Source: UBA8516 sp964434855
GTDB lineage: Archaea > Thermoproteota > Nitrososphaeria > Nitrososphaerales > Nitrosopumilaceae
NCBI GenBank assembly: GCA_964434855.1
Contig: CAYSWR010000002.1
Coordinates: 1 to 64,000, forward strand
Direction: 5' to 3'
DNA: 64,000 nt
Each line of letters opens with the position of its first letter. Position 1 is the first letter of the stretch. This document shows, piece by piece, positions 60,608-64,000 of this stretch. A program made the position numbers and the translations under genes. Below the pieces are notes generated by a model. That model saw nothing but the letters and a program-made list of their open reading frames with translations. It ran no database searches and was not told the DNA's origin.

Positions 60608-61345
60608 TTGAAAATTGTAATTTTAGCTGGCGGAAGAGGAACCAGAGGAAAGCCGTTTACAGATTATTTCCCAAAGGCAATGATTCCTCTAGAGGGGAAA
60701 CCACTCATAGATTACATCGTCAAGTACGTATCGTCCTTTGATTTTATCAAGGAGATAATAGTACTAGCGGACTACAGTGGAATAGGTAACCAAATAAGAA
60801 GATATTTTGAGGATAGAAAAACGATACGCGGTAAAAAGATCAAGTTTGTTCAGGATTCTAACAGTGGCACAGGCGGAGACCTTACTCACCTTTCTGCAAT
60901 TCTAAAAAAGGAACGGGATTTTATTTTGTGGTTTGTGGATAATTTTTGTGCTATAGATCTTGGTAAAATGTACAAATTCTACAAACAAAAAAAAAGTATT
61001 GCATGCATTGCTACAAGAAGATATAGAAAAGAGGAGACAGGCTACGCAAAAGTAAAAGATGGCATAGTCACAGAATTCCAAGAAAAACCATTTATTACTA
61101 TGCCTATAGCAGAATGTTTAGGCATCTACATTTTAGATACAAAAATTTTGAAGATAATCAGATCTAAAAAAGAAAGGAGAATTGAAGTTAACCTTTCTTT
61201 TGATGTTTTACAAGATTTATCAAAAAGAAAAACTGTTAGTGCATTTGACATAGGCAAAGCGCTTTGGATGGATATAGAATCACCAAATAGAGTAGAACGA
61301 AATAAGTCAATAGTAAAAGAAATAATTAGAAAAATGAAGAATTAG
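60608..61345 (+). CDS. Sugar-phosphate nucleotidyltransferase
   Basis: A 245-residue nucleotidyltransferase of the glucose-1-phosphate thymidylyl-/uridylyl-transferase fold. Signature loop ILAGGRGTRGKPFTDYFPKAMIPL; the substrate part is KFVQDSNSGTGGDLTHLSA, and the metal-site-like FILWFVDNFCAIDLG has Asp-Asn where many have DGD. There is no hexapeptide-repeat acyltransferase tail. It activates a sugar phosphate as NDP-sugar; which sugar cannot be told. The start is TTG 60608, 3 bp after rps9. Confidence 0.87.
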   Translation: MKIVILAGGRGTRGKPFTDYFPKAMIPLEGKPLIDYIVKYVSSFDFIKEIIVLADYSGIGNQIRRYFEDRKTIRGKKIKFVQDSNSGTGGDLTHLSAILKKERDFILWFVDNFCAIDLGKMYKFYKQKKSIACIATRRYRKEETGYAKVKDGIVTEFQEKPFITMPIAECLGIYILDTKILKIIRSKKERRIEVNLSFDVLQDLSKRKTVSAFDIGKALWMDIESPNRVERNKSIVKEIIRKMKN

Positions 61346-61917
61346 GACGCAATTTGAGATTTTTCATATTGTGATATTTTATCTTCATATTGTAAGGTAA
61401 TAGTTATATCATCAAGCCCTTCAAGTAGAGTTTTTTTTCTATGACTTTCAATATCAAACGATATTGTATCATTTGGTATTGTGATTGTTTGATTTTCTAA
61501 ATTAACTTCTATTTCAGAATTTGTTTTGAATAAACTTTCAATTTTCTTCATATCAAGTCTTATTGGTAAAATTCCATTTTTGAAGCAGTTATTATAAAAA
61601 ATGTCAGCAAAAGATGGAGCTATAACTACCACAAATCCATAGTCAAGCAAAGCCCAGGCAGCATGTTCTCTGCTTGAACCACAGCCAAAGTTGTCTCTTG
61701 TTAAAAGTATCTTAGAACCGCGGTATTTTGGATTGTTTAAAATAAAATCTTCTTTTGGTATACCGCCTGTAGTAAACCTCCAGTCATAAAATAGATACTG
61801 ACCAAAACCTGTCTTTTGAACTAGTTTTAGGAATTGTTTTGGGATTATTTGATCAGTATCTACGTTAACTTTGTCAAGTGGAGTAGCGATGCTTTTGATT
61901 GTCTTAAATGGTTCCAT
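61342..61917 (-). CDS. leuD: 3-isopropylmalate dehydratase small subunit (bacterial-type)
   Basis: A 191-residue swivel-domain subunit. Characteristic lines: VDTDQIIPKQFLKLVQKTGFG, DNFGCGSSREHAAWALLDYG and VVIAPSFADIFYNNCFKNG. Together with LeuC it isomerises 2-isopropylmalate to 3-isopropylmalate in leucine synthesis. It is the longer, bacterial-like form and starts 1 bp after the stop of leuC. It converges on the nucleotidyltransferase (4-bp overlap). Confidence 0.94.
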   Translation of the reverse strand: MEPFKTIKSIATPLDKVNVDTDQIIPKQFLKLVQKTGFGQYLFYDWRFTTGGIPKEDFILNNPKYRGSKILLTRDNFGCGSSREHAAWALLDYGFVVVIAPSFADIFYNNCFKNGILPIRLDMKKIESLFKTNSEIEVNLENQTITIPNDTISFDIESHRKKTLLEGLDDITITLQYEDKISQYEKSQIAS

Positions 61918-63333
61918 CTAGTTCAAATCCAACTCTCTTACATCCACAAAATGACCTGCTAATGCAGCTGCTGCAGCCATAACAGGACTGACAAGATGAG
62001 TCCTACCGCCAGCTCCTTGCCTTCCTTCAAAGTTTCTGTTTGATGTACTTGCACATCTTTCACCCGCAGCCAAAATGTCAGGGTTCATTCCCAAACACAT
62101 ACTACAGCCTGATTCTCTCCACTCAAAATTTGCTTCTTTGAATATCTTATCCAATCCTAATTCTTCAGCTTGCTTTTTTACAAGTTGAGATCCTGGTACT
62201 ATCATCGCCCTTACCTTTGGTGAAACTTTCTTTCCTTTTACTATCTTAGATGCTTCAATCAAATCTTCCAGTCTTGAATTTGTACAAGAACCAATGAAAA
62301 CTCTATCAATTGAAATGTCAGTAATTGGCGTACCTGGTTTAAGATCCATGTATTGTAATGCTTTGTTAGCTGCTTTTTCCTCGTCTTGATTTCCTTTCGC
62401 ATATTCTTCTGGAAATGGTACAATACTTGTTACATCTGTAGTCATAGCAGGGTTTGTTCCCCAGCTTACTTGTGGAGATAATGTATCCACATGTAAGGTA
62501 AAGATCTTGTCAAAATGAGCCCCAGAATCACTTTTTAGGTTTTCACGCCAATAATCTACTAACTCATCATAATTTTTTGGAATGTATTTTCTTCCTTTTA
62601 GATACGCAAATGTTTTTTCATCTGGAGCTATAAGCCCTGCTCTTGCACCTCCTTCAATAGACATATTGCAAATGGTCATTCTTTGCTCCATCGTGAGATC
62701 AGATATTGTCTCACCACTGTATTCTATTACAGTTCCTGCTCCTCCAGCAGTACCTATATGTCGTATTATTGAAAGTATGATGTCTTTTGCAGTTACTGCG
62801 TGTTTATTTTTTCTCTTACCTTCTATTTTAATTTCAAAAGTTCTTGGTTTTTCCATCCAAATGCATTGTGTGGCCAATACATGCTCTACATCACTTGTAC
62901 CTATACCAAATGCTAACGCACCAAAAGCACCATGCGTTGATGTGTGGCTATCACCACAAACAATTGTAGTTCCAGGAAGAGTTATTCCCAATTCAGGACC
63001 AATTACATGTACTATTCCTTGATTTGGACTATTGATATCAAATAACTGAATATCAAAATCTTTGCAATTTTTTTCCAACACTTGGATCTGCCTTGCAGAA
63101 ATTTGATCAATGATTGGTAAAGATCTGTCACTAGTTGGGACGTTATGATCCATTGTTGCAAATGTGAGATCTGGTCTTCGTATTTTTCTTTTGTTAATAC
63201 GTAAGCCATCAAATGCCTGTGGAGATGTAACTTCATGTACTAAATGTCGATCAACATAAAGCAGTGTTGGTCCATTTTTTTGTTCTACTACAACATGTGA
63301 ATCCCAAATTTTCTCAAACAGTGTCTTTGGCAT
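61918..63333 (-). CDS. leuC: 3-isopropylmalate dehydratase large subunit
   Basis: A 471-residue aconitase-family protein of the bacterial LeuC type. The [4Fe-4S] ligands are C350 (FIGSCTNSR), C410 and C413 (ESGCSMCLGMN). Other signs: VCGDSHTSTHGAFGALAFGIG and SNRNFEGRQG. It pairs with leuD downstream. It starts at ATG 63333 (MPKTLFEKIWDSHVV), with TATA-like sequence TTATACCATTATA some 25-40 bp upstream. Confidence 0.96.
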   Translation of the reverse strand: MPKTLFEKIWDSHVVVEQKNGPTLLYVDRHLVHEVTSPQAFDGLRINKRKIRRPDLTFATMDHNVPTSDRSLPIIDQISARQIQVLEKNCKDFDIQLFDINSPNQGIVHVIGPELGITLPGTTIVCGDSHTSTHGAFGALAFGIGTSDVEHVLATQCIWMEKPRTFEIKIEGKRKNKHAVTAKDIILSIIRHIGTAGGAGTVIEYSGETISDLTMEQRMTICNMSIEGGARAGLIAPDEKTFAYLKGRKYIPKNYDELVDYWRENLKSDSGAHFDKIFTLHVDTLSPQVSWGTNPAMTTDVTSIVPFPEEYAKGNQDEEKAANKALQYMDLKPGTPITDISIDRVFIGSCTNSRLEDLIEASKIVKGKKVSPKVRAMIVPGSQLVKKQAEELGLDKIFKEANFEWRESGCSMCLGMNPDILAAGERCASTSNRNFEGRQGAGGRTHLVSPVMAAAAALAGHFVDVRELDLN

Positions 63334-63419
63334 AGTAGAATCTTAGATGATACGTGATATAATGGTATAAACAGGAAAACTATTAGAATGGGTTTTGATT
63401 ATTCGTAGCGTTAATGTTT

Positions 63420-63902
63420 CTATGGTTTGTAATTAAAAAGACCACCAGCCGCTATGATTTTCCCAATTAATTCAGAAAAAGGTTTCATTTTATAGGTTTG
63501 ATTCTTTGTAAGATTTTTTATTTCATTTTTTTCCGTATCAATTTCAAGCAAGTCTTTATCAGATATGCTATTGTATGTACTCTCATCAATTTCTATTGGT
63601 AACAAGAACGCACCATCAACTGCATTTCTATAGAATATTCTTGCAAAAGATAAGGCCAAAACTGCCTTTATTCCAGAATATGCAAGTGCAATAGGCGCAT
63701 GTTCTCTTGATGAACCACATCCAAAATTGCGTCCTGCCACAATGAAATCACCTTCTTTTACTTTAGAATGAAAATCTTTGTCCAAACCTTCCATTGCGTG
63801 TTTTGCAAGTTCGTTGTAGTCATGGATTTTAAGATAAGGGCCTGGTATTATTACATCAGTATCAATATTGTCTCTTTGGTATTTTATTACGTCTCCTTTC
63901 AT
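63420..63902 (-). CDS. Aconitase-family small subunit, archaeal LeuD/HacB type
   Basis: A 160-residue swivel-domain protein: RDNIDTDVIIPGPYLKIHD, RNFGCGSSREHAPIALAYSG and LSFARIFYRNAVDGAFLLP. This is the short archaeal type found with 420-residue LeuC/HacA subunits, not the bacterial type encoded at 61342. It overlaps the stop of the upstream large subunit by 4 bp (ATGA), so they are one enzyme. The substrate may be isopropylmalate, homoaconitate or citramalate-derived; the sequence does not decide. Confidence 0.9.
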   Translation of the reverse strand: MKGDVIKYQRDNIDTDVIIPGPYLKIHDYNELAKHAMEGLDKDFHSKVKEGDFIVAGRNFGCGSSREHAPIALAYSGIKAVLALSFARIFYRNAVDGAFLLPIEIDESTYNSISDKDLLEIDTEKNEIKNLTKNQTYKMKPFSELIGKIIAAGGLFNYKP

Positions 63903-64000
63903 TTCAAATCCCTCGGATCAGTAATTTTTCCAGTAACTGCAGATGCAGCTACAACTAGGGGCGATGCTAGATATGTTTTTGATTCTACATGACCCATCCT
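63899..64000 (-). CDS. Partial aconitase-family large subunit (archaeal LeuC/HacA type)
   Basis: Only the C-terminal 33 residues lie in the window; the gene runs off the right edge. They read RMGHVESKTYLASP then LVVAASAVTGKITDPRDL, the usual end of archaeal 3-isopropylmalate/homoaconitate dehydratase large subunits. The TGA stop overlaps the start of the small subunit gene (ATGA). Confidence 0.88.
   Translation of the reverse strand, partial: RMGHVESKTYLASPLVVAASAVTGKITDPRDLK

Overview
The window comes from a low-GC (roughly one third G+C by eye) ammonia-oxidising-type archaeon of the Thaumarchaeota/Nitrososphaerota, most like the marine/group I.1a lineages. The case rests on archaeal information-processing genes (exosome Rrp4/41/42, Rpo3, L10e, L18e, L37Ae, S30e, Nop5/fibrillarin, XPF nuclease, EndA, KEOPS Pcc1), a homologue of RNA polymerase III subunit RPC34, a secreted blue-copper protein, and many small proteins of the kind seen only in this phylum. 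amo genes are not here, so ammonia oxidation is inferred. Genes are tightly packed, with many 4-20 bp overlaps, TTG/GTG starts and TATA boxes about 25 nt upstream of start codons (leaderless mRNAs). No insertion sequence, integrase, prophage or CRISPR array was seen.

Layout. 1-9.3 kb: S30e, a radical SAM protein, pyrDK, the C/D RNP pair nop5-flpA, RNase HII, Trm1, an FtsJ-type methyltransferase and an RPC34-like protein. 9.3-17.4 kb: an exported protein, an orphan OLD-type ATPase, a large exported Ig-like protein, an OB-fold protein, a PAC2 protein, a coiled-coil protein with a histone-H1-like lysine tail, and a PAP2 phosphatase. 17.5-19.3 kb: a DUF1059-like gene with an in-frame TAG, and pgk. 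19.3-24.2 kb: Fe-S assembly cluster sufB-sufD-Rieske-sufS-sufU without sufC. 24.2-28 kb: tetrapyrrole operon hemL-hemC-cobA-hemD. 28-34.7 kb: a 1601-residue secreted protein (six NHL blades, fifteen HYR domains, RTX-like tail), then a DrrAB-type ABC exporter. 34.8-41.9 kb: PRC-barrel protein, a split-barrel oxidoreductase, hypothetical proteins, a secreted cupredoxin with a sister protein, a 47-residue metallothionein-like protein and other Cys microproteins, and tRNA-Glu. 41.9-47.5 kb: EndA lacking the expected catalytic His, L10e, tRNA-Gly, a CPA2 antiporter, and an AAA ATPase/winged-helix pair. 47.5-49.2 kb: a box C/D sRNA, a 35-residue zinc-finger peptide behind a tandem 10-bp repeat, and a long coiled-coil protein. 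49.2-54.8 kb: a cellulose-synthase-like glycosyltransferase, sulfurtransferases, NAD kinase, Nob1 and XPF. 54.8-60.6 kb: prefoldin-pcc1-L37Ae-exosome-SBDS on the minus strand, diverging from rpo3-L18e-L13-S9. 60.6-64 kb: a nucleotidyltransferase and two different isopropylmalate-isomerase-type enzymes back to back.

How they fit together. Nop5, fibrillarin and the C/D sRNA are parts of one RNP. Exosome, SBDS, Nob1, L37Ae and XPF form a housekeeping RNA/DNA-processing block. The heme/siroheme and Suf clusters lie head to tail on one strand and both serve metallocofactor supply. The cupredoxin and Cys-rich microproteins fit a copper-heavy envelope.

Best candidates for undescribed biology: the AAA/winged-helix pair with its neighbours (45.3-49.2 kb), the C/D sRNA, the metallothionein-like protein, the DUF1059-like gene with TAG, the EndA variant, and the giant NHL-HYR-RTX protein.
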